Assembly: GCF_011039085.1 (NCBI RefSeq)
Contig: NZ_JAAKEI010000002.1
Coordinates: forward strand, 62,001 to 126,000
Reading direction: 5' to 3'
Length of the DNA: 64,000 nt
Origin: Desulfovibrio sp. ZJ369
GTDB lineage: Bacteria > Desulfobacterota > Desulfovibrionia > Desulfovibrionales > Desulfovibrionaceae
The position numbers and the translations under genes were made by a program. Position 1 is the stretch's first letter. Each line of letters starts with the position of its first letter. The notes beneath the pieces are model-generated. The model was not told the origin of the DNA. It was given only the letters and a program-made list of their open reading frames with translations, and ran no database searches. Below, piece after piece: positions 1 to 9,146 of this stretch.

Positions 1-2
1 AC

Positions 3-536
3 ATGCAATATTGGCTTTTTAAAACCGAACCCGGCTGCTTTTCCTGGCAGGATCTGGAAAACTCCCCGGACCGGACCACTTCCTGGGATGGCGTGCGCAA
101 TTATCAGGCGCGCAATTTCATGCGGGCCATGCGTGTCGGAGAGCGCGCCTTCTTTTACCACAGCGGCAAACACCCGGCCATTGTGGGCATTGTGGAAGTG
201 GCGCGGCCTGCCTATGCCGATCACACCGCCCAAGACCCGGAAAACCGGCATTTCGATCCCAAGGCTTCGCCTGAAAAGCCGATCTGGGAGATGGTGGACG
301 TGCGCGCCCTGTGCGCTCTGCCAAAGCCCTTGAGCCGCAGGGAACTGGCGGCATGTCCGCAACTGGCGGGCATGGAGCTGATGAAAAAGGGCAGCCGCCT
401 TTCCGTGCAGCCTGTTACGGCCGCGGCCTTTACGTTTATTTGCGCCCTGGCGGGCCTGCCGGACGCGGCAACATCGGCCGGCGAGGCAGAAGCCCAGAGC
501 GTTTCAAAAGCACTGTGCTCCAGGGCTCAACTGTAG
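3..536 (+). CDS. EVE domain protein
   Basis: A 177-residue soluble protein. The opening MQYWLFKTEP and the segment WDGVRNYQARNFMRAM are the hallmarks of EVE (PUA-like) domain proteins, the family of thymocyte nuclear protein 1, thought to bind modified bases in nucleic acid. The domain covers residues 1 to about 150. The ATG lies two bases into the window, so its ribosome site cannot be seen, but the start agrees with the family. The last 15 or so codons run through a short palindrome of the TAGAGC repeat family (496-522), so the tail is probably not native. The function in bacteria is not settled. Confidence 0.85.
   Translation: MQYWLFKTEPGCFSWQDLENSPDRTTSWDGVRNYQARNFMRAMRVGERAFFYHSGKHPAIVGIVEVARPAYADHTAQDPENRHFDPKASPEKPIWEMVDVRALCALPKPLSRRELAACPQLAGMELMKKGSRLSVQPVTAAAFTFICALAGLPDAATSAGEAEAQSVSKALCSRAQL
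496..522. repeat. Diverged type D TAGAGC hairpin inside the EVE gene tail
   Basis: The sequence cAGAGCgtttcaaaagca followed by ctgtgCTCca resembles the single-hairpin elements at 12368-12395 and 53321-53348, with diverged ends. It is read in frame as the C-terminus of the EVE protein. Confidence 0.4.
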
Positions 537-872
537 CCGCGGCGCAGGAGAAAGCATGTCACCTTTCAAAAGAACTCCGGTCCGGGACAAATCAGCTATG
601 CTGATGGTGATACCACTCTTTTAAGCGACTTCCGCTTTGCAAAACAGGCAAAACAGGCTATAGAATTTCTTCCCACTACGATCGTTGCTCGGTCATGCGG
701 CAACAGCTTTTTCTGGTGGCCGCCAGCCGGATTGCGCGGCGCGCCGCTCGGTTTGCCGCAAAGCCCCCGGCCCCAGCACCCCGCAGATGCGGGCAAATGG
801 GGGATGCTCCGGATCGGCGCGAGAATGCGCCATCCGCTTTCATAATCTCTACGCGCGTGCAAGGAGACCCCT
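537..872. other. Intergenic region upstream of the lactate genes
   Basis: There are 336 bases without a credible gene. The left half is AT-richer and holds a promoter candidate at 637-664. The right half is GC-rich leader ending in the AAGGAG ribosome site of the glcD-like gene. No riboswitch fold was recognised. Confidence 0.5.
637..664 (+). promoter_or_regulatory. Candidate sigma-70 promoter for the lactate genes
   Basis: TTGCAA (637-642) and TATAGA (659-664) are separated by 16 bases, within a locally AT-rich patch before the glcD-like gene. The leader would be about 200 bases. The sequence in between carries a direct repeat of AAACAGGC that could be an operator. The call rests on consensus matching only. 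Confidence 0.4.
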
Positions 873-2258
873 ATGGCAAGCCAGGCCCTGATTAAGGATT
901 TTGAAGCTCTGATCGGCAAGGAAAACGTCTTCAGCTCGGAAGCGGATCTGCAAAGCTACTCCTATGATTCGGCAGTGCTCACGTCTGTTGTCCCGGCTCT
1001 GGTTGTGCGCCCGACCAGTACCGAGCAGCTGGGGCAGTGCGTCAAGAAGCTCTACGACAACGGCATTCCCATGACCGTGCGCGGCGCGGGCACCAATCTG
1101 TCGGGAGGGACCATCCCGGATCAGAGCGACACGGTGGTGGTGCTGACCAACGGCCTGAACCGCATCCTGGAAATTAATCCCAATGACCTCTATGCCGTGG
1201 TGGAGCCGGGCGTGGTCACTGCGGACTTTGCCGCTGCCGTGGCCAAAAAGAATCTTTTTTACCCGCCGGATCCCGGTTCTCAGGCCGTGTCCACCATTGG
1301 CGGCAATATTGCGGAAAACGCCGGGGGCCTGCGCGGGCTCAAATACGGCGTGACCAAGGATTACGTCATGGGCATTGAGTTTTTCGACGCCACCGGCGCA
1401 ATAGTCAAATCCGGCTCGCGCACCGTGAAGTGCGTCACCGGCTATAATCTGGCGGGCATGATGATCCAGTCCGAAGGCACGCTGGGCGTTATTTCCCAGG
1501 CCGTGCTGAAGCTGGTTCCCTCGCCCAGAGCCTCCAAGGCGCTGATGGCGGTCTTTGACGACATGCAGAAGGCGGCCGAGGCCGTGGCCGGGATCATTGC
1601 GGCCCATGTGCTGCCCTGTACCCTGGAATTTCTGGACAACAACACCATTGTGCGCGTGGACGACTTCACCAGGGCCGGTCTGCCGCGCGAGGCCGCGGCC
1701 ATCCTGCTCATCGAAGTGGACGGGCATCCCGCCCAGGTGGCGGACGACGCGGCGGCCGTGGAAAAGGTGCTCAAGGAAAACGGCGCTACCGCCGTGCATG
1801 TGCCGAAAGACGCCGATGAAAAATTCAAGCTCTGGGAGGCCCGGCGCATGGCTTTGCCCGTGCTGGCCCGCTGCCGTCCCACCACCGTGCTGGAAGACGC
1901 CACTGTGCCCCGCTCGCAGATCCCGGCCATGATGAAGGCCGTCAATGCCATTGCCGCCAAATACAAGGTGGAGGTGGGCACCTTCGGCCATGCCGGGGAC
2001 GGCAATCTGCACCCCACCTTCCTTTGCGACAAGCGCGACGCCGAAGAGTTCAAGCGGGTGGAGGCGGCCATCGACGAGATGTTTGACGTGGCCATCAAGC
2101 TTCAGGGCACGCTTTCCGGCGAACACGGCATCGGCACGGCCAAGGCCAGGTGGATGGAAAAGGAAACCTCGCGCGGCACCATTTTGTTTTCGCAGCGCCT
2201 GCGCCGGGCCCTGGACCCCAAGGGCCTCCTGAACGCCACAAAGCTTGTGGGCATTTAA
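873..2258 (+). CDS. glcD: FAD-linked oxidase, D-lactate/glycolate dehydrogenase GlcD type
   Basis: A 461-residue flavoprotein expected to oxidise D-lactate (or glycolate) to the keto acid on the cytoplasmic side of the membrane. The PCMH-type FAD domain shows RGAGTNLSGG near residue 70 and PPDPGSQAVSTIGGNIAENA near 130. The C-terminal FAD-oxidase domain shows GHAGDGNLHP near 375 and EHGIGTAKARWM near 420. The length is normal. The ATG follows AAGGAG by seven bases. The next gene encodes the matching Fe-S subunit, and further lactate genes follow, so D-lactate is the likely substrate; the GlcD family alone does not settle this. Confidence 0.9.
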   Translation: MASQALIKDFEALIGKENVFSSEADLQSYSYDSAVLTSVVPALVVRPTSTEQLGQCVKKLYDNGIPMTVRGAGTNLSGGTIPDQSDTVVVLTNGLNRILEINPNDLYAVVEPGVVTADFAAAVAKKNLFYPPDPGSQAVSTIGGNIAENAGGLRGLKYGVTKDYVMGIEFFDATGAIVKSGSRTVKCVTGYNLAGMMIQSEGTLGVISQAVLKLVPSPRASKALMAVFDDMQKAAEAVAGIIAAHVLPCTLEFLDNNTIVRVDDFTRAGLPREAAAILLIEVDGHPAQVADDAAAVEKVLKENGATAVHVPKDADEKFKLWEARRMALPVLARCRPTTVLEDATVPRSQIPAMMKAVNAIAAKYKVEVGTFGHAGDGNLHPTFLCDKRDAEEFKRVEAAIDEMFDVAIKLQGTLSGEHGIGTAKARWMEKETSRGTILFSQRLRRALDPKGLLNATKLVGI

Positions 2259-2602
2259 CGCGCGTCAGGGAGGACGGACAGGTTGGCGATATACGCCGCA
2301 AAGCGGCGTTGCGCCGTGGACGGCGCGCACGCGCCAGGCAAAAAAGCGCGAAAACCGCATTTTTGCCGCGGGAGTCAATCCCGCCCGCGCATGTTTTTTT
2401 AGATTGCAGCCTGGGCGGCAGCTTCAGCCGTTCGCCGGAACTGGTTCCCTGCCGGGCTTCTCGTGAACGGCGCCGCCGGGGCGCGCACAGCGCGCGCTCG
2501 CGCGTGCTTTGCATGTGCGCTTTTTTGGGCGCGTGACAGGGCCCGCATCCTTATTCCGGGAATTCCGGCCGGGCTGGGGCCGGTCGGCCACAGGAGCGAG
2601 AT
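2259..2602. other. Intergenic region between glcD-like and glcF-like genes
   Basis: There are 344 very GC-rich bases with no supported gene. They contain small inverted repeats (the GGCAAAAA...TTTTTGCC pair at about 2337-2367, and GCGGGAgtcaaTCCCGC just after) that faintly recall the middle hairpin of the type A repeats. Such a large gap is unusual between two subunits of one enzyme. Confidence 0.4.
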
Positions 2603-3925
2603 ATGAATACATTACAGGAACTGGCCCGGCGTCTCATGGCGCTGGACGACAGGATCACCGCCTGCATGAGGTGCGGCATGTGCCAGGCCGTCTGCCCCAT
2701 GTTCGGGGCCAGCGGCATGGAGGCCGATGTGGCCCGGGGCAAATTGGCGCTGGTCAACAATCTGGCCCATGAAATGATTAAAAATCCACAGGGCGTGGCC
2801 GACAAGCTCGGGCGTTGCCTGCTCTGCGGCTCCTGCCAGGCCGCCTGCCCGCCCGGCGTGAAGATTATGGAAGTCTTCATGGAGGCCCGTGAAGTGGTCA
2901 ATGCCTTCATTGGCCTGCATCCCATGAAAAAAATGATTTTCCGCACGGTTCTGCCCAAGCCGGGATTTTTCAATTTCGCCATGCGCGTGGGCGCGCCCAT
3001 GCAGGGGCTGATCTTCCGCAAGACCGGCGACGCTCAGGGCACGGTCTGCGCGCCCATGCTCAACTTCATGCTGGGCGACAGGCATATGCGGCCTCTGGCC
3101 AAAAAGCCGCTGCACGCGATCCACGGCGCGCTTGACGAGCCGCGGCTTCCGGCCGGAAAGGACGGCAGCCGGGGCGGCCTGAAAGTCGCTTTTTATCCGG
3201 GCTGTCTGGGCGACAAAATGTATACGGGCATGTCCGAAGCCTGCCTCAAGGTGCTCAGGCATCACAAGGTGGCCGTGTTCATGCCCAGGGGATTGGCCTG
3301 TTGCGGCATCCCCGCGCTTTCCTCGGGCGACGCCGAGGGCATGCTGCGGCAGATGCGCGTCAACCTGGCTGTGCTCAAAGAGGGCGATTTTGATTATTTG
3401 CTGAGCCCCTGCGCTTCCTGCACGGCCACCATCAAGGAACTCTGGCCGCGCTACGCCGGGCGCCTGGGCAGCCTGGAGAAAAAGCAGGCCGAGGATCTGG
3501 CGGCCAGGACCCTGGACATCAACGCCTTTCTGGTGGACGTGCTCCATGTGACGCCTGCGCACAGCGCGCCTGATGCAATGACCGTCACCTACCATGATTC
3601 CTGCCATCTCAAAAAATCCCTGGGCGTATCCGCGCAGCCGCGCGCGCTGATTGCCGCCAATCCCGCTTACAAGCTCATCGAAATGGAGGAGGCGGATCGC
3701 TGCTGCGGCTGCGGCGGCTCTTTCAACCTTTTTCACTACGACTACTCCCGCAAGATCGGGCAACGCAAGCGTGACAATGTGGTGGCAACAGGCGCGCAGG
3801 TGGCGGCGGCGGGTTGCCCGGCCTGCATGATGCAGCTTGAGGACGTGCTTTCACACAACAATGATCCCGTAGTTGTCAAGCATCCTGTTGAAATCTATGC
3901 GGAAAGTATTAGATCGTTTAGCTAA
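2603..3925 (+). CDS. glcF: Fe-S oxidoreductase subunit, GlcF type
   Basis: A 440-residue partner of the upstream flavoprotein that passes electrons from lactate toward the quinone pool or another carrier. Two ferredoxin-type 4Fe-4S motifs are visible, CMRCGMCQAVCP (21-32) and CLLCGSCQAACPPG (72-85). They are followed by two CCG domains with CCGIPA, YHDSCHLKKSLG and CCGCGGSF. The ATG has AGGAGCGA upstream. The last codons and the TAA stop lie inside the left hairpin of a type B repeat (3910-4059), so the C-terminal residues after about SIR are repeat-encoded. Confidence 0.9.
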   Translation: MNTLQELARRLMALDDRITACMRCGMCQAVCPMFGASGMEADVARGKLALVNNLAHEMIKNPQGVADKLGRCLLCGSCQAACPPGVKIMEVFMEAREVVNAFIGLHPMKKMIFRTVLPKPGFFNFAMRVGAPMQGLIFRKTGDAQGTVCAPMLNFMLGDRHMRPLAKKPLHAIHGALDEPRLPAGKDGSRGGLKVAFYPGCLGDKMYTGMSEACLKVLRHHKVAVFMPRGLACCGIPALSSGDAEGMLRQMRVNLAVLKEGDFDYLLSPCASCTATIKELWPRYAGRLGSLEKKQAEDLAARTLDINAFLVDVLHVTPAHSAPDAMTVTYHDSCHLKKSLGVSAQPRALIAANPAYKLIEMEEADRCCGCGGSFNLFHYDYSRKIGQRKRDNVVATGAQVAAAGCPACMMQLEDVLSHNNDPVVVKHPVEIYAESIRSFS

Positions 3926-4059
3926 TGAAATTAGCTAAACGATCTGGCGACAGCGTTAGCTGGCGTCCGCGCCGAATGAGCGTCCAGACCGCGTTCTGGA
4001 CGCGAAATGATGGCAGCGAAGTGATTGAAAATGGATATTTTCAATCAAAAAATGCTCTA
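3910..4059 (+). repeat. Type B TAGAGC-family element, copy 1
   Basis: A 150-bp element bounded by TAGATC and GCTCTA. It has a left hairpin (gatcgtttagctaat/attagctaaacgatc), a shared core containing gcgccgaatgagcgtccaga and ttctggacgcgaaatgatgg, and a right hairpin (gattgaaaa/ttttcaatc). The same core occurs at 19752-19901 (reverse) and 47544-47685. It carries the stop codon of the glcF-like gene. Confidence 0.8.
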
Positions 4060-4241
4060 AGTAAGGCAAAGGAGGAGGGCGTGCGCGCCGGGTCGGAGCC
4101 GCGCTCTTCCGGGAGCCTGGCCGAACGGCTTGCAGGATCCTTTGCGCAGTTGAAGTATCATGCCACGCGCGGGCAGGAGGATCTTTCCGCGCGGTTTCTG
4201 CGGTTCGTCCGCCCCATGTGTTGACGAAAAAGGAGTTTTCT
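4060..4241. other. Non-coding spacer before lutC-like gene
   Basis: A reading frame crosses this stretch from the glcF stop, but it is made of repeat sequence plus low-complexity GC-rich sequence, has no ribosome site and resembles no family. I treat it as non-coding. It ends in the AAAAAGGAG site for lutC. Confidence 0.5.
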
Positions 4242-4874
4242 ATGTCACCTGTCAATCAGGAACTGGTCGAAGCCTTTTCCGCCAAAGCCGCCGCAGTCAA
4301 TGCCGTGGTGCAGGAAGCGCCGTCCATGTCGGCGGCCCTGCAGTATGTGCTGGATGTCTGCGAAAGCAAGACCCCCGCCGAGCTTCTGGCTGACGAGCCC
4401 GACGCGGAACAAGGCCCGCTCGGCCCCAACAAGGTGCCCACGCGCGTCAAACGCATTGTGGCCGCCCCGGATCTGGACGATGCGGATTTCGCGGAGCTTG
4501 CCGAGGCCTGCGCCCAAAAAGGCGTGCTCTGCATCCGTAACGGTCTGCGCAAGCATCTGGCCGGCATCGACGTGGGCCTTTCCCGCGCGGAGCTGGGCGT
4601 GGCCGGCAGCGGCACCTGCCTGATGAACACCGACAACGAGGACGCGCGCCTGGCCGGGATGATCTCCGAAATCCATGTGATTTTGCTGCGCAAGTCCGAC
4701 ATTTACCCGGATTTGCCTTCCATCGCCCAGCGTTTGCGCGAGCGTATGAATCAGGCGCCCGCCACCTACACCACGCTGATCACCGGTCCGAGCCGCACCG
4801 CGGACATTGAGCGGGTGGCTGCCGTGGGCGTGCACGGCCCGCTGGAACTGCACATCATTCTTCTGGAGGACTGA
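4242..4874 (+). CDS. lutC: LUD-domain protein, lactate utilization LutC/LldG type
   Basis: A 210-residue single LUD (DUF162) domain protein, the small subunit of the Lut/Lld L-lactate dehydrogenase. LPSIAQRLRERMN and the C-terminal TLITGPSRTADIERVAAVGVHGP are typical family signatures. An in-frame upstream codon at 4218 exists, but the ATG at 4242 has AAGGAG at the right distance (4230-4235). The next gene starts four bases after the stop, so the two are surely co-transcribed. In D. vulgaris the equivalent pair lies beside the D-lactate genes with pta-ackA in between; here a repeat replaces that interval. Confidence 0.88.
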   Translation: MSPVNQELVEAFSAKAAAVNAVVQEAPSMSAALQYVLDVCESKTPAELLADEPDAEQGPLGPNKVPTRVKRIVAAPDLDDADFAELAEACAQKGVLCIRNGLRKHLAGIDVGLSRAELGVAGSGTCLMNTDNEDARLAGMISEIHVILLRKSDIYPDLPSIAQRLRERMNQAPATYTTLITGPSRTADIERVAAVGVHGPLELHIILLED

Positions 4875-4878
4875 GCTC

Positions 4879-7029
4879 ATGCATGAAGCCCCCAAAACCC
4901 TTGCCAACTATCGCAAGCAAATCGACGAAGCGCTGCAGGACGACTTTCTGCGGCGCACGCTGGATACTTTTGCCGTGGCCTACCGCGCCAACCGCGAGGC
5001 CGTTTTTCAGGATGTGGACGAACGCAGGCTGATCGCCCAGATCGCCGAGGCCAAGGATTACGCCTGCCAGCATATGGAAGAGCTGTACGCGCAATTCAAG
5101 GAGCAGGCGGAAAAGCGCGGCGTGCATGTGCACCGCGCGGCCACGGCCGAGGAGGCCAACCGGATTATCGCCCGCATCGCCAAAGAAAATAACGTCAAGC
5201 GGGTGGTCAAATCCAAATCCATGACCGCGGAGGAGATTCAGCTCAATCCCGCCCTGGAGGCCGAGGGCCTGATCGTGGACGAGACCGACCTTGGGGAGTG
5301 GATCATCCAACTGCGCCATGAAGGCCCCTCGCACATGGTCATGCCCGCCATTCACCTTTCGCGCTACCAGGTGGCCGACGATTTCACCAAGGCCACGGGC
5401 GAGAAACAGGAAACGGACGTGCAGAAGCTGGTCAAAGTGGCCCGCGTGCAGTTGCGCCGCAAGTTCATCGCCGCGGATATGGGCGTGAGCGGCTGCAACT
5501 TCGCGGTGGCCGAAAACGGCGCAGTATCCACAGTGACCAACGAGGGCAATGCCCGCATGGTCACCACCCTGCCGCGCGTGCATGTGGCCATTGCCGGGCT
5601 GGACAAGCTGATCCCCACGCTGGATCAGGCGCTCACCGCCCTGCTGGTGCTGCCGCGCAACGCCACGGCCCAGCGCCTGACCTCCTATGTGACCTGGATG
5701 TGCGGGGCGGGCCCCTGCGCGGCCAATGCGGACAACAAGAAGATCATGCATGTGGTCTTTCTGGACAACGGCCGCACGGAGATCGCCAAGGATCCGCTCT
5801 TCTCCCAGATCTTCCGCTGCGTGCGCTGCGGGGCCTGCGCCAATGTCTGCCCGGTGTTCCGCCTGGTGGGCGGGCATAAGATGGGTTACATCTACATCGG
5901 CGCCATCGGCCTGATCCTGACCTATTTCTTCCACGGCAAGGACAAGGCCAAGGTGCTCTGCCAGAACTGCGTGGGCTGCGAGGCCTGCAAGAACGTCTGC
6001 GCCGGCGGCATTGACCTGCCGCGTCTGATCCGCGAAATACGCAGCCGCCTCACGGACGAGCAGGGCGGCGGGGCCCAGGCCGCGTTGCTGGCTTCGGTGA
6101 TGAAGAACCGCAAGCTCTTCCACAGCCTGCTCAAATTCGCCAAATACGCGCAGAAGCCCCTTACCGGCGGCACGCAGTTCCAGCGCCATCTGCCCGCCAT
6201 CTTCCTCGGCAAGCACGGCTTCAAGGCTTTGCCGGCCATTGCCGGCAAGTCGTTCCGGGATCGCTGGCCGGAAATTGCGCCCAAGGCAGTGAACCCGCGG
6301 TTCCGCGTGGCGCTTTTCGGCGGCTGCGCCCAGGATTTCGTCTATCCCGAGCAGCTTGAGGCCTGCGTGCAAATTCTGGCCGCCAGGGACGTGGCCGTGG
6401 ACTTTCCGCTGGAACAGAGCTGCTGCGGCCTGCCCCTGGAGATGATGGGCCAGCGCAAAACCTCGCTGGAAGTGGCCAGGCAGAACATAAGAGCCTTCAG
6501 CGCGGGCAACTATGACTACATTATTACGCTCTGCGCGAGCTGCGCTTCGCATCTCAAGCACAGCTACCCCGAACTTCTGGCCGATGACCCCATGCAGGCG
6601 GACGCGAAGGCCTTTGCGGACAAGATCATTGATTTCAGCTCCTTTGTGCACGACAAGCTGGGGCTCAAAGCCGAGGATTTCGTCAACTCCGGCGAAAAAG
6701 TGACCTACCATGCCTCCTGCCATTTGTGCCGCGGGCTGGGCGTCAAGGAGGCCCCGCGCGAGCTGATAGCGGACGCGGCCCGGTATGTGCCCTGCGAGGA
6801 GGAAGAGGTCTGCTGCGGCTTCGGCGGCACCTATTCCATGAAGTTCCCGGAAATTTCCGGGCAGTTGCTGGACAAGAAACTGAAAAACATCCGCGAGACC
6901 AGGGCGACCCGCATGGTGGTGGATTGCCCGGGCTGCGTCATGCAGCTACGGGGCGGCGCCGAAAAGCAGGGGCTCAACGTCAAGGTCGATCACATTGCGG
7001 AGCTGCTGGCCCAAAATCTGAAACGCTGA
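4879..7029 (+). CDS. Fused LutB/LutA-type L-lactate dehydrogenase Fe-S subunit
   Basis: 716 residues that join what are two proteins in Bacillus (LutB and LutA). The order is a LUD domain (about 1-300, with NRIIARIAKENNVKRVVKSK), two 4Fe-4S motifs (CVRCGACANVCPVF near 314, CQNCVGCEACKNVC near 361), then two CCG domains (CCGLPLEMMG near 515, YHASCHLCRGLG near 611, CCGFGGTYSM near 645). It should oxidise L-lactate to pyruvate together with LutC. The start at 4879 is chosen because GGAGGA precedes it and it follows lutC directly; an earlier in-frame codon would overlap lutC. A terminator candidate lies at 7169-7214. Confidence 0.88.
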   Translation: MHEAPKTLANYRKQIDEALQDDFLRRTLDTFAVAYRANREAVFQDVDERRLIAQIAEAKDYACQHMEELYAQFKEQAEKRGVHVHRAATAEEANRIIARIAKENNVKRVVKSKSMTAEEIQLNPALEAEGLIVDETDLGEWIIQLRHEGPSHMVMPAIHLSRYQVADDFTKATGEKQETDVQKLVKVARVQLRRKFIAADMGVSGCNFAVAENGAVSTVTNEGNARMVTTLPRVHVAIAGLDKLIPTLDQALTALLVLPRNATAQRLTSYVTWMCGAGPCAANADNKKIMHVVFLDNGRTEIAKDPLFSQIFRCVRCGACANVCPVFRLVGGHKMGYIYIGAIGLILTYFFHGKDKAKVLCQNCVGCEACKNVCAGGIDLPRLIREIRSRLTDEQGGGAQAALLASVMKNRKLFHSLLKFAKYAQKPLTGGTQFQRHLPAIFLGKHGFKALPAIAGKSFRDRWPEIAPKAVNPRFRVALFGGCAQDFVYPEQLEACVQILAARDVAVDFPLEQSCCGLPLEMMGQRKTSLEVARQNIRAFSAGNYDYIITLCASCASHLKHSYPELLADDPMQADAKAFADKIIDFSSFVHDKLGLKAEDFVNSGEKVTYHASCHLCRGLGVKEAPRELIADAARYVPCEEEEVCCGFGGTYSMKFPEISGQLLDKKLKNIRETRATRMVVDCPGCVMQLRGGAEKQGLNVKVDHIAELLAQNLKR

Positions 7030-7091
7030 TCCCTGAATGCCGCGCGCCGTCCTGCTTCAGGCAGGGCGGCGCATTTCAGGGCAGTGGCAAC

Positions 7092-7161
7092 GTGAAAATG
7101 CTCCGCTGACGCTCACAGCGAAGTGATTGAAAATGGATATTTTCAATCAAAAAATTCTCTA
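7092..7161 (+). repeat. Hybrid TAGAGC-family remnant (type A left part joined to type B right part)
   Basis: GAAAATGCTCcGCTGACGC at 7094-7112 matches the end of the type A left hairpin. The following CAGCGAAGTGATTGAAAATG and the paired TTTTCAATC match the right end of type B copy 1 almost exactly, closing with TCTCTA. Confidence 0.65.
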
Positions 7162-7168
7162 GTGCGGG

Positions 7169-7214
7169 GGGCGCGCCGTGTTTGCAAAAAAAAGCGGCGC
7201 GCCCTTGCTTTTTT
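7169..7214 (+). terminator. Rho-independent terminator after the lut genes
   Basis: A 9-bp perfect stem, GGGCGCGCC (7169-7177) with GGCGCGCCC (7196-7204), is followed by TTGCTTTTTT. The loop is long (18 bases, A-rich). It separates the dehydrogenase genes from the permease. Confidence 0.5.
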
Positions 7215-7365
7215 GCGGTATCTTGGGTAACACCAGAAAAGTAGTAGTGGAGTCATTTTGTGCGTTTTGTAGGGGCAAGAAAGAGGCTGGCCAGAGCGAG
7301 AAAAAGCCCGTCCGGCATCGTGTGCCGCCAACCGCCTCGGCTTGTCTGTAAACAGAGGAGGGCCC
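7215..7365. other. Leader of the lactate permease gene
   Basis: About 150 bases without a gene, AT-richer at the left, ending in the AGAGGAGGG ribosome site of lctP. A promoter is expected here because a terminator lies just upstream, but no convincing -35/-10 pair was found. Confidence 0.35.
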
Positions 7366-9054
7366 ATGTCTATTGGAATGCTGGCGTTATTGGCGGTCAT
7401 ACCCATCATTGTGGCCTTGGTACTGATGGTGGGCCTGCGCTGGCCCGCCACGAGGGCCATGCCCGTGGCCTGGCTGGCCTGCGTGATCTGCGGCCTGATC
7501 GGCTGGAAACTGGATGTCATGTATCTTTTGGCGCTTTCCCTGCAAGGCGTGGTCATAGCCGTGGGCGTGTTGATCATTGTCTTCGGCGCCATTCTTATTC
7601 TATACACCCTGGAAAAAAGCGGCGGCATGGAGACCATCCAGTACGGCATGCAGAATGTGAGCCGCGACCGTCGTCTTCAGGCCATCATCATCGGCTTTAT
7701 GTTCGGCGCGTTCATTGAAGGCGCGGCGGGCTTCGGCACGCCTGCGGCCCTGGCCGCGCCCCTGCTGCTGGCTCTGGGCTTCCCGGCCATGGCCGCGGCC
7801 GTGATTTGCCTGGTTTTCAATTCCGTGCCCGTGACTTTCGGCGCGGTGGGCACGCCTGTCATCGTGGGCTTCGGCTTTTTGAGGGGCCCGGTGGCCGAGG
7901 CCGTGGCCGCCAATCCCGGTCTTGGCTTCAGCAACTATGAAACCTTCATCAAATCCATCGGCGAGTGGGCCACTTTTATGCATGCGCCCATGGCGATCAT
8001 TATCACCATTTTCATGCTCGGCTTTCTGACCCGCTATTTCGGCGCTGAAAAGTCCTGGGCCATTGGTTTTCGCGCCTGGAAATACTGCGTGTTCGCCGCG
8101 GTCTGTTTTCTGGTTCCCTATCTGCTTTGCGCGTGGCTGCTCGGGCCGGAATTCCCCGGCATGCTCGGCGGCCTGATCGGCCTGGCCGTGGTGATCTGGG
8201 GCACCAAGAAGGGCTTTTGCGTGCCCAAAGACGTCTGGGGCTTCGCGCCGCACAGCGACTGGGATCCCACCTGGTCCGGCACCGTGCCCCTGAACACCAA
8301 GACCGAGTTCCAGCCCCGCATGAGCCAGTTCATGGCCTGGCTGCCCTATGTGCTCATCTGCGCCCTGCTGGTCATTTCCCGCGTGCCCCAGTTGGGCGTC
8401 AAGGCCTGGCTCTCGGCGCAAAAGCTGAGCTTCACCGACATTCTGGGCTTCAAGGGCGTGAGCGCCAGCATTGATTACCTCTATGTGCCCGGCACCTTCT
8501 TTATCGTGGTGGCCCTGTTGACCGTGCTGCTGCACAAAATGCCCGGCTCCGCGGTTTCCGCGGCCTGGTCCGAAAGCTTCCGCAAGATGAAGGCGCCGAC
8601 CATCGCCCTGATTTTCGCCGTGGCCCTGGTCGCCATCTTCCGGGGATCCGCCACCAACCCCCTGGGCGCTCCGTCCATGCCCCTGGCGCTGGCCCAGGCC
8701 GTGGCCGAGGCCGCCGGCGGCATCTGGCCCGTGCTGGCCGCCTTTGTGGGTGGTCTCGGCGCCTTTATTACCGGCTCCAATACCGTATCCGACCTGATGT
8801 TCGGCGAGTTCCAGTGGAACATGTCCCACGCGCTGCATCTGCCCACGCAAATCATCGTGGCCGCGCAGGCGGTCGGCGGAGCTATGGGCAATATGATCTG
8901 CGTGCACAACATCGTGGCGGCCTGCGCGGTGGTGGGCCTTTCCGGCCGTGAAGGCGAAGTGCTCAAGCGCACCTTCTGGCCTTTCCTGCTCTATGGCGTT
9001 GTGGTGGGCATCATCTGCTGGGTGCTCGTCGCGGCTAATCCCAACGTCTATTAA
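7366..9054 (+). CDS. lctP: L-lactate permease, LctP family
   Basis: A 562-residue multi-pass inner-membrane transporter that brings lactate in with protons. The family signature [20 protein letters not shown] is at about 113-132 and [14 protein letters not shown] lies near 473-486. The whole chain alternates hydrophobic segments, roughly 12-14 membrane spans. The length is normal for LctP (about 550). The ATG at 7366 follows AGAGGAGGG; a TTG eight codons upstream lacks such a site. It is placed after the two lactate dehydrogenase systems, so it supplies their substrate. Confidence 0.93.
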   Translation: MSIGMLALLAVIPIIVALVLMVGLRWPATRAMPVAWLACVICGLIGWKLDVMYLLALSLQGVVIAVGVLIIVFGAILILYTLEKSGGMETIQYGMQNVSRDRRLQAIIIGFMFGAFIEGAAGFGTPAALAAPLLLALGFPAMAAAVICLVFNSVPVTFGAVGTPVIVGFGFLRGPVAEAVAANPGLGFSNYETFIKSIGEWATFMHAPMAIIITIFMLGFLTRYFGAEKSWAIGFRAWKYCVFAAVCFLVPYLLCAWLLGPEFPGMLGGLIGLAVVIWGTKKGFCVPKDVWGFAPHSDWDPTWSGTVPLNTKTEFQPRMSQFMAWLPYVLICALLVISRVPQLGVKAWLSAQKLSFTDILGFKGVSASIDYLYVPGTFFIVVALLTVLLHKMPGSAVSAAWSESFRKMKAPTIALIFAVALVAIFRGSATNPLGAPSMPLALAQAVAEAAGGIWPVLAAFVGGLGAFITGSNTVSDLMFGEFQWNMSHALHLPTQIIVAAQAVGGAMGNMICVHNIVAACAVVGLSGREGEVLKRTFWPFLLYGVVVGIICWVLVAANPNVY

Positions 9055-9146
9055 GCTTAAGCTGTAACCTACGCGGTCGCGTCCGGTCTCTCCGGAGAGT
9101 GCGCGGGAGAGCCCGGGCGCGGCGGCGTAACAAAGCCGTGCCGCTC

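Noticed and set aside
849-2126. Long open frame on the minus strand opposite the glcD-like gene (and similar ones opposite glcF, lutB/A, lctP, yidC, thrS and tkt)
   Set aside because: These are shadows produced by high GC at third positions; they have His/Gly/Ala-rich composition, no family match and no ribosome sites.
3925-4224. A 99-codon open frame after the glcF-like gene
   Set aside because: It consists of a type B repeat and GC-rich spacer, and has no ribosome site.
9055-9146. Fluoride riboswitch before crcB
   Set aside because: The conserved GGNGATG...CCGCC pattern is absent in the short gap after lctP.
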